A stretch of 64,000 bases of DNA, from positions 121,722-185,721 of the forward strand of contig VZTI01002061.1 of NCBI GenBank assembly GCA_013397865.1, given 5' to 3'. This DNA is from Struthidea cinerea. Its lineage: Eukaryota; Chordata; Aves; Passeriformes; Corcoracidae. The notes below the pieces were generated by a model, which worked only from the letters and a program-made list of their open reading frames with translations, did not search any database and was not told where the DNA came from. Below are positions 53,126 to 64,000 of this stretch, in pieces (position 1 is the stretch's first letter; each line of letters starts with the position of its first letter). A program made the translations under genes and the position numbers.

Positions 53126-53980
53126 CATTTGAAGAATTGACTTGTGGCTTAGATCTCAGGAGTTTTAGTGAAATAACAAGTCCTTTCTGTGCTGTTGACA
53201 GCACAGGGCTGTGCCTGTCGTGTATCTGTCACAGAAAGCAGCAGAACTGCAGGGGAGGGAGGACTGGGCTGCTCCTTAGCAGTTCACATCATCTGAATGT
53301 CAAGGAAAACCCTTGGGAGCAAACATCCCACTGAACTCATAGGAACTTCAAGAAGGAGAGAAGATCAAGAGAAGACAAAGCCTCAGTGCAGGCATTCTGT
53401 TTGTTGCCAAATCTGAATATGAGGTAGTTTTTTTAAAAGACTGAGTCAGGATCAACACATCCAGTTTAGCTTTCCATTATCCCAGAAAGACATCAGAGGA
53501 TTCTCCTCAGGATTCCACGTGGTGATCTGCTCCCACTTGGGACACACAACTCAGCTCTATTCAGTAATTTAAGAAAATAGAATGAACAGCAAAAATCATA
53601 CACCTTTTTTTTCCAAAGGAACAATAAAAAGAGAAAACTAATAGAAGACATGACCCCATGCTTACAGCATGACTCCATGTTTTCCTGAAAAAAATACAGA
53701 AGAGAAAGTGCATGTTCTTAAATTAAAATACTAAATATTTAAGCAGAGTGTCACTATGAGTATCGTCTGTTATTTTCCTGGGAGTTGCTGTATGTTTTTA
53801 AGACATTGCTATTTGGAAAACTGCTGTATGTATATATATTTATTCTACTGTTGGATCTCTCAGATGTCTGGCTTTTTTTATTAATTTTTTTTAACTTTGC
53901 ATTTGCCATTTCAATTAAACTACAGGGTATTTTCCCTAAAGAGATTCAGCTTCTTTTTCTTACTTTTCCCTCTTTTTGGA

Positions 53981-53986
53981 AATAAA
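53981..53986 (+). terminator. TRMT6 polyadenylation signal
   Basis: AATAAA 856 bases after the TRMT6 stop codon. The transcript would end near 54005. An upstream AATTAAA at about 53913 is weaker. Confidence 0.65.
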
Positions 53987-54005
53987 AAGGTCCAGCATAG
54001 GCTTT

Positions 54006-54870
54006 AGGAGGACACTGCTCTGCTGGCTGCACCCCATTACACCCCCAGTGGGAGCTCGTAGGGTCAGGAGGGCTTGGCTTCCATTCTGGAGCTCTCTCAC
54101 CCGTGTCTGGACTGACTGGACGGAACCTGGAGCTTAGGGAGCAAGTGCTGAGACTTGATAAAGCTGTAGAATTCTGTATTTTGAGAAGAGTAATGCTCTT
54201 TCAGGGTAGCATTAGCTCAAAACAGAGGTTGTATTTAATGTAAAGAAGCAGTTAAAGCTTTCTCTTGGGAGAACAGGTACACTACATCTTCAGGTTTTAG
54301 CTGCCTCTGCTTTCTGTAAACCTCCCCGTGTTGTTTTCCTACTTTTTGGGGAAGTGTCTCTTCTTTTTCTCTTTTCTTCTCCTCCTTATGTGAAAAACCC
54401 ATAAAAGGAGAGGATGTAGATTTCACCATCTCTGCATTCCAGACGGCTGCTTATCCTAGAGACTGTGACAATAAAAACAGTAACATGGGAAAAACATTTG
54501 CATAATAGATCAGTTTGAGAAATAAACAATGTTGGAACACTGGGGGAGTTAATTTGGTTCGAAGCCAATCTGGCTGCATTTCACCAGCAGTGACACTCAT
54601 GGTCTCAACACTGAATCCCAGTTTTCCAATGTGCCATAATCCTTGTAAAGTGCAGTGAAGACCAGTAAGGAAACAAGAAATTAATCATTATTGAGATTTC
54701 AAATGCCTTCTTCCCACTCATGCAAACTGGTGAACAAATGCACAGATGGGGCTCCTTGTAACTCCTAAAAGATATTGGTGGAGTGCCACTGTTCTGTGCA
54801 CTATCTACCCACCTGATCCAGCTCACTCTGAGATAACCCCATCAGCCACATGAACAAGGAGAAGGTTTGG
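54006..54870. other. Intergenic region between convergent TRMT6 and CHGB 3' ends
   Basis: Under 0.9 kb separates the two predicted 3' ends, which face each other. No exon, RNA gene or clear repeat was recognised. Confidence 0.6.
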
Positions 54871-54887
54871 TCCAAGATCAATGGTTT

Positions 54888-54893
54888 TTTATT
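54888..54893 (-). terminator. CHGB polyadenylation signal
   Basis: AATAAA on the minus strand (TTTATT on plus), about 270 bases downstream of the CHGB stop codon. The transcript would end near 54870. Confidence 0.65.
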
Positions 54894-55161
54894 ATTGCAA
54901 ACTCAGACAAATATATTCCTGAAGAACACTAACACAATTATCTCCAAAAGCATATTAAAAATACCTGCCCACATGAAAGGCTGTATGACTAAAATTCATG
55001 CCATTCAGGTCTCAGGAGCATAACAGCAAATTAAAGACACTTTCAGCTGTGTAAATCACTACACGAGAGTGGACAGGGAATAGAATTTCCTGGGTTTAGG
55101 ACAAACAACAATCCAGTGGCAGTGAATTTACCACAAAACACCAGGTATTGCGAGGACACCT

Positions 55162-58100
55162 TCAGCCTCTCCTGAGGCTGTTAATCTTCTCTGCTATTTT
55201 CTGCAGCTCCAGATCCATGGTGGCCAAGTTTTCGAGCTCCTTTTCCTGCGAAGACAGAGAGAGCGTTTTACACATCATTAACACTGGCCAATGTTTTGTT
55301 CCATGGAAAGGAGAGGACGGGCCATTTCTAAGGCAGATTCTGTCCCGCGGCTTCCCGGTCCCTGAGCAGAGGGGGTGTTAACAGCAGCGCAGCTCATTCT
55401 CGGCAGAAAAAAAGAATCCAATTATGCGGACTGAACTGAGGCTGGGGAAAGCATGAAAATTTTAATTCTGAGATTTGGCCCTAATTACAGCCTAATTACA
55501 CCATTACCCAGTGGTGGCCTCCTGCCATGTCACAGCTGCGGGTGCTGTCCCTGGGAGGTCCCACAGCAAGCAGAGAGTGCAGCAAGGACACAGCTCCACA
55601 GCCACAGAGAGCAGGAGAAGCTTTATGCAGCCAATTCTTTACTGGGACGAGTTGTTAACACCAATTAACATCTGTATTAATCAGCGTCCAGCCTCCACTG
55701 CTCGATGCACAGATACAGTGCCACCCACGAGGAGGATCTGGCTGATGGGATCTAATGATGGGTGTAGGCTCCGTTTTCCAGGATACCAGAGCAGAACAGG
55801 AAGTCCAACAAAAAAAAAAAGAGGATTCACTACGTGTGAATTATACACATGAATTGGACTGACAGGTGCAAGGCAGGTTCTGCTCTGCAATTCCAGCTGG
55901 GAAGTCCGTGGACAGCTGATTTCACTCTAAACACCCAACTCACTTTCCAGCTCTGTATTTTAAACAACCCGACAGCCCAAGTGGTGCTCGGCTGTTCCTC
56001 CTCTGCTCCTGCTGCAATGGCACCTTTGTTTTGTGAGTCTGTAGAGCCTCTGAGGAGAGGCAGGGCCCAAAGAGGAATAAAATCTTTCCCTTCCTGTCTT
56101 GCAGCAGACAGGAGCTGTACCTTTACCCCACAAACTGGGCCCTGGGGTAGTTCACCAAATTCAAAGTTGCACTGTTCAAAGAAAGCAGATTCTTAAATCA
56201 CTGAAGATCTACTCTCAAAATGTGACTTAATCTTGTTTGTGTTTTTCCATGCAGTTTCCCAGCTGCCTTGGGAATGGATTTGGAAGTGTGCTTCCCCCAG
56301 CTTTTCAGAGAAACTGCTGTACACATACCTCCTCTTCCATCAGGGGCCTCTGGCTTAGACTCCTGTCATTCCCAGCTACGTGACGTTTCTTCAGGTCTTC
56401 TCCAGAGCTGTACAGCTCTGGGAATTCAGCTGACTTCTTCCTGTAGTTCAGAAGTTGTGCAAGTTGATCCATCTTGTTGTACTGCCTTTCCACATCGTAT
56501 CTGTTCGTTTTGCCAGGATTCCTCTTCTTGGTGTGCCTGTGGTTCAGAGCACTCTGGATTTGCTTGTCTGACCACCACTCGTAGTCATTGTACTCAGGGA
56601 AAAGGCTCTTCTCACTCAGGGCAGGCCTGCCTTCCTCCCTGCCCTCCAGAAGCCGCTCCCCTGCACTGTCCCTTTTGTCCAAGTGCCGGCTTTTCCACCA
56701 CAGCAGTGGGTAGAAAGGCCTGTAGGATGCTGCAGTTCTCTTCTCCTTCTCTGCAGGGAGATGGTCTCTGTACGCCTCCCTCTCTGCATGTCTTTCCTCC
56801 TCTTCATTTTCCACCTGGTCACTGCTGTGATGCTTCTTCTCCACCACCTCCTCCTCCTCCTCCTCCTCCTCCTCCAGGCTGTCTTCAGTGCTGTAGTGCC
56901 TCCTGGCCTGCCCCTTGCGCTCTCGAGCATAAGCCTTCTGTGACCCTTCCTCTTCCTTGTTCCATAGGTGGGATCTCCCTCTGGCATGATGCTGCTTCTC
57001 CTTGCTGAGGTACCTGTCCAGCTCTTCCTCATTTTCATCGGCAAGGGACGTCCTCCCCTCAGAATGGTGTGATCCATCGTGGTGTCTCCTCTCCTCACGC
57101 CACTTCTCACTGCTTTCCTCACTGTGGTGATGCCTCTTGTTTTCCTCTTCCCTGCTCTCCTGGCTCTGCTGCCAGCTGTCCCTGTGCTCCTCACTGCCCT
57201 GCTCTGCAGGCCTCTCCTCCTGCAGCTCCTCCGGCCCACGCCTCCCAGGATAGCCACCCTTCTCCTCAGACTCTTCCTGATGTTTCTCACGGTGCTTCCA
57301 CTGCTCCCAGAGATTGGCCTCCCCTGGCTGTGATCCCCCAGCTGGCTCCCCCCTCTCACCCCCACGGCCCCTCTTCTCTTCATAGGAGTCACCCACTCTG
57401 TGCTTCCCGTGATAACCTTGGGATTTGTGGGGTTCCTTTTCCTCCTCTCTTTCTTCACTCTCCTCAGATTCTTCACGCTCCTGCTGGTGGGAGAAACCAC
57501 GTTCCTGAGACTCATGGAGGTATTTCTCACTCCTTTCTTCCTCTCCCTCTTCACCTTCCTGAATTTGTTTGTAAGGGCTCTGCATTCCCTCCTCCAGGTG
57601 CCAGCGGCCCCTGGGGCTCCGATCATTCCCACCATGGAACTCATCCACACTCACACCCTCCAAGTGGGACTTCTTGTTGAGAACAGCAGCCTCTACATCT
57701 TCACAACACTTGCCCTCTTTGCTTTCCTCTTCACTGTGGTAATTTCTCTCTTCCTCTCTCCCAATTTCCTGATAGTGCTTTTTTATTTCTGTGTGAAGTG
57801 TCTCATCCTGAGCAGGCATTTGGTGTCCAGCCTCCTCTTCCTTGCTTTTACCTTCCTCATGAGCAAGTTTCTCCTCATCACCTCCTTCCATGTACTTTTT
57901 AGATTCCTCTTCTGCCTGCCTTTGTTCTTTCTCCATGCTCCCAGTAGGATGTTTTTCAGTCTCTGCCAGGTCTTTGGGATGCCTCACTTCAGGCTGTTTG
58001 TTTTCACTTCTCTCTCTGTCATTTTTATCACCTACAGTAACAAAAGCAGCATCATGGAGTGATCCAACCCTCCACTGAAGTGTTATTTCAAAGAGATAAC

Positions 58101-61100
58101 TGGCTTCCCAAAGTACCAAGGAAATTCGGACAGAATTGATTTCTTAATTCTGTTTTTAAAATCAGTAATTTGCTACTATTTTGTATGCTTGCCTGGAAAA
58201 GGATTATCTAACTAACTAACTCCACTTAATTAAGCATTTTACAAGTTCCCCTGGAATTTCCAGAGTAATTTTCCTTCTTTGGCTTTTTTGGGATCACATT
58301 TTTAGTATTGAATTAAGCTAGCTCTCATTCCCATTAAAAATCAATGGGATCTGGAGTTGTGTTCAGTTCTTTGAACGTCAGGCCCTACCCATCACAGAGC
58401 TTGTTCACAATAAAAAGGCAACCATCTCTTCCAAGCTACTCCAGGGGGTTTTAGCAAATTTTAAAAGTTCTAAATTGACTGAAAAAAAATCCTAAAGAAA
58501 TCTGATGCTTTGCAAAGTTAATGCTTCATCTTCTCAGGCTACCTAAAGAGTTTGTCAAGTCCTCTCAGACTCTCCAGGTGGTTCAAGGAGAGAGCCACAA
58601 GTGTCAGCCAAGAATCCCTGGCAATTCCCAGGTCAGGCTGTTTGTTCTCTGAGCGAGACAGACTGAACAGAAGGAAACCAGAATTCTGGCACTGAAATTT
58701 GGAGGCACCAGTTTCACACAGGCTGAAGTAACAGTTCACCAGCTCCAACACCGGAGAGAAACCACGCACCAAATTCCTTTCCTAAGCTCAGATCATGTTG
58801 TACTTACTTTTCTTCAGGATTTCTTTGCATTCAGGATTAATGGGGGGTGCATTTGGCTTAGACAGAGCGTTGGACAGAACCTCCACTATGCACCGGGTTA
58901 CCTGGAAGAGACAAAACAGGAGAAAAAATCCTCATGGCAAAATTGGGAGCTTTACTTCTGGCCCAGCTGGTAGAAAAGCCTGTTTGAGATTAGAGTTCAG
59001 GCTACTATTGATGAGTTTTGAGTAATCCTGTGCATTTGGGCTTTGCTCCTCACTCCCACACCAGTAGGAAGAGAACAGACCTAAGGTCTTTTTATCTCCC
59101 CTTTTGTTTGCAGAGGTAACGAGCTCCTTTTGTACCTTTTAAAATATTAAATACCCTACTCAGTACAAAGGAGAGTCAAACAACAAGTGGTAACACACCC
59201 TGTAAAATAAACAAACACGGCACGCATTCAAAGGACGAGGATTATCCTGTAGGATCCGTCCAAATGAGGATTCTGCAAAGGCAGTTTGGATTGCCTATAA
59301 ACTAAAACACCTTTGTATCCTCTGTAAGGGATACACCCCACACCTTCTCACGTGCGTGTGCTCCAAGTCCTGCCCGGTTTTTAGCACTGATCATTCAACT
59401 GGATTGTCTGGAAGCAGAGAAAATGGATTGATTTAGGGAAGTCACACAATGTGCTCTAATTCTAAGCACTACCAAAGCAGCTCCTCTGCATAAAATGATT
59501 TTCAAGTGCTGAAGCTGTTGGTGTGAACAAGTGCTCTGCTTGCTGGGGGTACAAGAGCCTCAGGTTGACAATCTGTGGGGATGACTGGGAGGAGACAATG
59601 AAACATTTATAGAGCCATTTGTCTTTTAACTATTTCTGGTTATTACCAGGTGTTTACTAATCTAAATTATCACAGTACCAACCAGTGCAGGGGGTCTGGT
59701 GCCAGGTTAAAGGGTCTGGGAGCAGCTGATGGCCTTTATTTAATCACACAGGGTAAGATCTCTTTCCAAAGCAGGAGAGGAAGGGCTACATTACAAAGTC
59801 TGTTCCACAGTCGGTAACTGAAGGTATTCCATCTTTCCCCAAAGCTGTCACCTCACTGTTTACAGTACAGTAACAGGTACTGTGTAATATTTCAGGTCAC
59901 TTTTCAAGCAGCTGTACAATGCAGAGTTTCACAAGTTTAAAGAGTTTAAAGACAAAACATGGAGAACACATCACTGATATTTTCTGAGGTTGGTTTGACA
60001 AGCAGCTACTCACCATTTCTTCAGTACGGTCTTTTTCCACTGGAACTGCGCTGGCACCTGGAAACAAAACCAATTCTTAGAGACTCATTAACACAAGCAT
60101 CACTGACAGGAGTCCTCAGTCAAACTGGTCCGATGAGACAGCTTGAGTTTTGGGTTGGCCAGTCAACTAAACCAGGCACATTCCACATCAAATCTTTCCT
60201 TATCTGGATGGAAAAGCCATGTAAAATTGAGGCATAGCAACACTTGCAGCACTAAAATAATACACACCAAGAGTAATCCCACCCACAAAAAATGCAACAC
60301 AAAAGAAAGCCACGCTTCAATTCCAAAATGGAACTTCTAATCAGATCCTTATGTCGTTGCACCTGTTTGATGGTGAAAAAAATAAATCAAACCCAACAGG
60401 CAAGGCCTGTTTGCACCCCGAGGATCTTTTGGCTTCTTGAAGAAGATCTACGTGCATCCCCTGCCAACAGCAGACCATTCTTAAAGACTTTAAAGCAGCT
60501 ACTGTCCCAATCCTAGTGGAGAAATCCTGTCTCACTTGGAGCCGGCTCCTAAAAGGATGGAGAGAGTCAGGAAAATTTCCATTCACTGAGTGGTCCATAA
60601 TCATTCCAAAAAATAACCAAAACCCCCTCAAATCTCAGTGGTAAACTACTCTTGAAGGGAGCAGTACAACCCATCCCTCTCTCTCTCTCTGTCCTGAGGA
60701 CACGTGGGATAACTCACACCTCCTTACACCAGTTCTGTTGTACCTGGGCCAAGGAACTTGCTTTTGGAAGGAAGCTACTGCCAATAAAACCTCCGTGCTG
60801 CCTTATTTTGCCATCACTGCTGCAATATCTCCAGCTGGTTAATGAGCTTGGATGCTGTGTGTTATTAATAAACTGTGTCAGTTCCCATCCACCTGGAGCT
60901 TTCCAGGAGTGAGGTGAAGCACCTCTGCCAGCCACACAAGAGTGTGTGGAAGCAGGGCCTGTTGTATCCTGGCTTTGCAGGCCTCCCACACAGCACAGAA
61001 TCACAGCACACAAACGCACAGCTTGGGGTGCAGCTCTGAAGTCCTTACATGGGTCAGGAGAGCCCTAAATACAACCACGACCTCTCTCTGGCTCAGTGAG

Positions 61101-63782
61101 AGACCTCCTGAAACAGGTGAACACACAGCACATCATGGAGATAAAGGAGGTCAGTTTTACCTTTCAACATCAGGAGAATGAGCACTGCCCCAAGGAAGAC
61201 AGGAGCACGTGGCCTTGGACTATTTAAAGCAACACAACCTTTATTCTCTGTGCTGGCAGAGGAAGCAGACATCCCCTGGAGCACTGACTCAGAGTATAAT
61301 AGCTGAACATCATACAATAATAACTCCTGATATTTCTGTGGACTCCCCCAAACACATACGTAGGGATGTGCTTCTCCAGCCCCCATCCCTTCCCTGCGTA
61401 TACAAGTGCCATCAGAGAAGGCAACCCACACAAGGATAGCACAGAAGGGATTCCCCTAAAATAGCACTGCATCCCGCCCCCAGCATTCCCCCAGTGCCAG
61501 GTGGTGTGTGAGGGGAGATGGTGCTGCACAGAGCCAACCCTCTTCCCCCATCTCTGGCGTTCATTGCTGACTGAGGCAGGCTCCGGGTTCCTTTACTAAC
61601 CCAGTATGCAAATAATTATCACACTGCTGCAGCCCACCCTGCTGCATGCATGGAGGAGAAGGATGCACGCAATGGGGGCAGGAGACAGAGCCCCTTCCAC
61701 TAAAAAAAGTGTTATCTGTAAAAAGACATTCTCTCAGTCCCACAGGTGCTGGGGATGCTGCTCTTGCAGCAGGAGCTGCTCCCAGTCACCACTCACATGT
61801 AAGCACAGGTAGGAGCCCCTTCACTGCCTCTTCTTGGCGAGGCTCCTCTGCTCCTCCAGCCCCCCGGAGAAAACCCAGCAGGCATCAGGGCAAACGTCTG
61901 ATTTTGTCCTTTTAGTGACGCAGCCACAGCACCTCTCCCGTGAGTGACACCAGGTGATGTGATAAAGCACAGAGCACACAAACTCCTGGACATCTTTTGC
62001 TACTTCAGGCCACCACCTGAGTGCTGTTAGTGGCGCAGGAAGACGAAGTCAGGTTGTACCCACTGCCTTTGCGGTGTCACTCAAAAGCTCACAAGAGCTT
62101 GGTTAACAGTGAGAGCCAACGTGCACAAAGAGGGAGCATCACAACGTCAGGAGAACCAAATGGTATTGGACATATGTCATATTAACCTGCCTGCAGAAAC
62201 AGAATGAGCCTCCAACCCGTGCCAGAGCCTGAAATAACACACTGAGGCAGCTGCTCTGCCAGGGCTGAGCCAGGAAGGCAGTGGGGAGCCAGCAACGCCC
62301 CACTTTACCCAGGTGCTGGCAGTGCCAGCCCACGCCAGCTGGCAAGAGCTTCCTTGGGGCCACCTGCCACCTGAAGGTGCTGGCCAACACGGCTGCCTCC
62401 CTCTCCAGGTGTGCTCAGGAGGGGTGAAGCCATCACCCTGACAGGGACAGCAGGGTCAGGCAGCAGGGCACCCAGCCATGGGCTTGCAGGAACACAGCAG
62501 ACGGGACCATTGTGGGGTTCCAGAGCAGAGCAAAGTCAGAGCACGTGCCAGTATGGAAACCTTGCACCTGAACACACAGCAAGAAACGAACCACAGCCCC
62601 ACAAAGTAAAGCTAAGCCCTGGGTCTGCTTTACCCTCCTGAATCAAGTCTGCCCAGGCAGTTATGATCAGATTATTTGATTTTGCCTGAGTGCTGAGAGT
62701 TGATGAGTATAATGAAAAATGATGATAAATGCCGGACAAATTCACACGGTTTTTGCTTGCATCTCCAAGATTAGAACAGATCTTCGGATGGGTCCCTGAT
62801 GAAATCCCCACATGGCTTTGTTTCATCAGTGCAGATGACTCAGTGCAGTGTCATTCTTCATCGAAATGTCATAGAGTCTTCCTAGGCAGGATCACTGAAA
62901 TTTTGGCATATTGATTTGCAGGAGGACTAGAAAGTTCTTGAAGTTAATGTTTGACCAATTCAACATTTGAAAGCACAACAGCCACAAAGGATGTAAAGAA
63001 GTACCCGATCTGTTTGATGGCATAAACAGGAAAAAATACTTGGCAATAAATCCCTATAGAATCTATGGTATAAGTGTGGTGAGCTTCTCTGTGTTGGGGT
63101 CTCTCCCCCCCATATTCCACCCTCCCTCTTTGATTTCAATAAAGGCACTTGAAGGCAGTCAACTTCCTCACAGTCTCTGTACAAAGTCCCACAAGTGTGG
63201 AGACTTCTAACAGACCTAAAGACAAAATACTCAACCCAGAATGACACCGACTCTTTCAAGCAATGATATAAGTATGGACAAAACACTACAGAGCCAAGCC
63301 ATCACCTCTTTCTATTGTGTTTAAGGTTCATTTCACAGTGGGATCTTAGTATTTAATGCCGCGTGCAAAAATAATAAAAAATCCTGTTAGTTAAAGCTGC
63401 AGAGCCGCTACTTTGCCATCACCTCCCGGCATCCAGCACCGGCTGGCAAAAACCCAGCAGCACCCTCATAACGAAACGGCACCGAGAAGTCTTTGTGCAA
63501 AGATGCTGCACTGGGATAAAAATAAAGGCGGAGCGGCCGGGGAGCCCTCGCCCAGCGCCATCCCCACGGCCCGGCCCCACCGCCCCCTCCCGAGGGGCGA
63601 CCCCGGGCTGCGGGTCCCGCACCCGCCGTGGCCTCCCCGCAGTGAGCCCCTCCATCCCTGCACCGCTCCCGCTGGGGCCGTTCCCTGGCCGCTCCCCGCC
63701 CTTCCCGGCGGGATGTGCCCGCGCCCCGCTCACCTGCCAGGGCGGCGGCCGCCAGGAGGGCGAGCAGCGCCCGTGGCCCCAT
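55162..63782 (-). CDS. CHGB: CHGB (chromogranin B / secretogranin 1), complete, 5 exons
   Basis: CHGB is an acidic, calcium-binding granin of dense-core secretory granules and a peptide precursor. Coding exons: 63734-63782, 60014-60057, 58808-58901, 56329-58031, 55162-55245; 1974 nt, 657 residues (human 677). Residues 1-20 are a signal peptide (MGPRALLALLAAAALAGASA) with likely cleavage before VPVEK. The sorting disulfide loop is conserved between C36 and C57 (CIVEVLSNALS...INPEC). The large exon 4 (64-630) is Glu-, Lys-, His- and Arg-rich with many dibasic sites and a nine-Glu run near residue 450. The conserved GAWK/CCB region follows: LFPEYNDYEWW (539-549), KKR (564-566), LLNYRKKSAEFPELY. 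Exon 5 encodes ELENLATMDLELQKIAEK, ending in a secretolytin-like QKIAEKINSLRRG. Long frames on other strands of exon 4 follow from its purine-rich composition. It is tail to tail with TRMT6. Confidence 0.98.
56847..56875 (-). repeat. (GAG)n codon repeat encoding a poly-glutamate run in CHGB
   Basis: About nine CTC/GAG triplets on the coding minus strand give nine consecutive Glu near residue 450. All codons are GAG, so the run can change length by slippage. Confidence 0.85.
60058..63733. other. CHGB intron 1, no other feature seen
   Basis: A 3.7-kb intron between the signal-peptide exon and exon 2, with consensus GT-AG ends. A short (CT)n run lies near 60678. No nested gene recognised. Confidence 0.7.
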
Positions 63783-64000
63783 GCTATGCTCTGCTCTGCT
63801 CTGCTCGGCTGCGCTGCGCTCGCTCGGCGGCTCCGGCGCGGTTTAAAAGGGGAGTGGGGGCGGAGGAGACGGGCGGGGGGCCCCGCCGGGAGCTGCGTCA
63901 CTGCGAGCCCCCGGGGGCGGTGCCGCCGCCGCCGCCCCCGCGCCCCCGTCCTCGTCCTCGTCCTCCTCCCGCGGCCCGGGACCCGCTCGGCCCCGGCCGC
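63783..64000 (-). promoter_or_regulatory. CHGB promoter and 5' UTR
   Basis: Reading the minus strand upstream from the start codon: a 5' UTR with AGAGC pentamers (63785-63805), a TATA-like TTTTAAA at 63842-63848, GC boxes (CCGCCCCC at 63856-63863 and further copies), and a CRE-like half TGACGCA at 63894-63900. A TATA box with a nearby cAMP response element and GC boxes is the known architecture of mammalian chromogranin promoters, so neuroendocrine, cAMP-responsive expression is inferred. CpG-dense to the window edge. Confidence 0.7.

Noticed and set aside
56268..58062. Long plus-strand frames (246, 203 and 220 codons) and a second minus frame (344 codons) over CHGB exon 4
   Set aside because: Shadows of the purine-rich, GAG/GAA-dominated CHGB coding strand. 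They have no homology, and the CHGB frame is clearly the coding one.
1..64000. Prokaryotic-type systems, CRISPR arrays, operons, tRNA or rRNA genes
   Set aside because: The window is spliced vertebrate DNA. No spaced repeat array or recognisable tRNA/rRNA sequence was seen.

Overview
This is a vertebrate nuclear window, most probably from a bird and plausibly a songbird. The reasons are a truncated CR1 LINE (19020-19285), short introns, GC-rich CpG promoters that have left assembly gaps, and a gene block that matches human chromosome 20p12.3 (CHGB-TRMT6-MCM8-CRLS1) in order and relative orientation. I cannot name the species from the sequence alone.

Layout from left to right. Positions 1-19544 hold no coding exon I can support. 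They appear to be the 5' part of a large first intron of COMMD1 (minus strand) and carry a candidate solo LTR, an uninterrupted (GGAAG)122 array, a near-identical 0.56-kb duplication joined by a perfect palindrome, and the CR1 fragment. COMMD1 exon 1 lies at 19545-19739 (minus) in a GC-rich promoter. CRLS1 exons 2-7 lie at 21495-25219 (minus); its first exon falls in an 862-base N gap (25433-26294). MCM8 is complete at 27770-40482 (minus, 18 coding exons, 823 aa). A 256-base GC-rich bidirectional promoter separates it from TRMT6, complete at 40739-53125 (plus, 11 coding exons, 482 aa). CHGB is complete at 55162-63782 (minus, 5 coding exons, 657 aa), tail to tail with TRMT6, and its promoter reaches the right edge of the window.

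The genes are housekeeping or neuroendocrine and do not form one pathway. CRLS1 makes cardiolipin in mitochondria, MCM8 is a recombination and replication helicase, TRMT6 is the tRNA-binding subunit of the m1A58 methyltransferase, CHGB is a secretory-granule protein, and COMMD1 works in copper handling and endosomal sorting. Exon coordinates below were placed by hand from splice consensus, reading phase and remembered human protein sequences. All exon lengths sum to open frames (MCM8 2472 nt, TRMT6 1449 nt, CHGB 1974 nt), which is a strong internal check.

I found no new biological system. The most unusual structures are the palindrome-linked duplication at 13.3-14.5 kb, the pure 612-bp pentamer array, the COMMD1-CRLS1 junction (a different neighbour from the human order), and an 81-nt stop-free in-frame intron in TRMT6.
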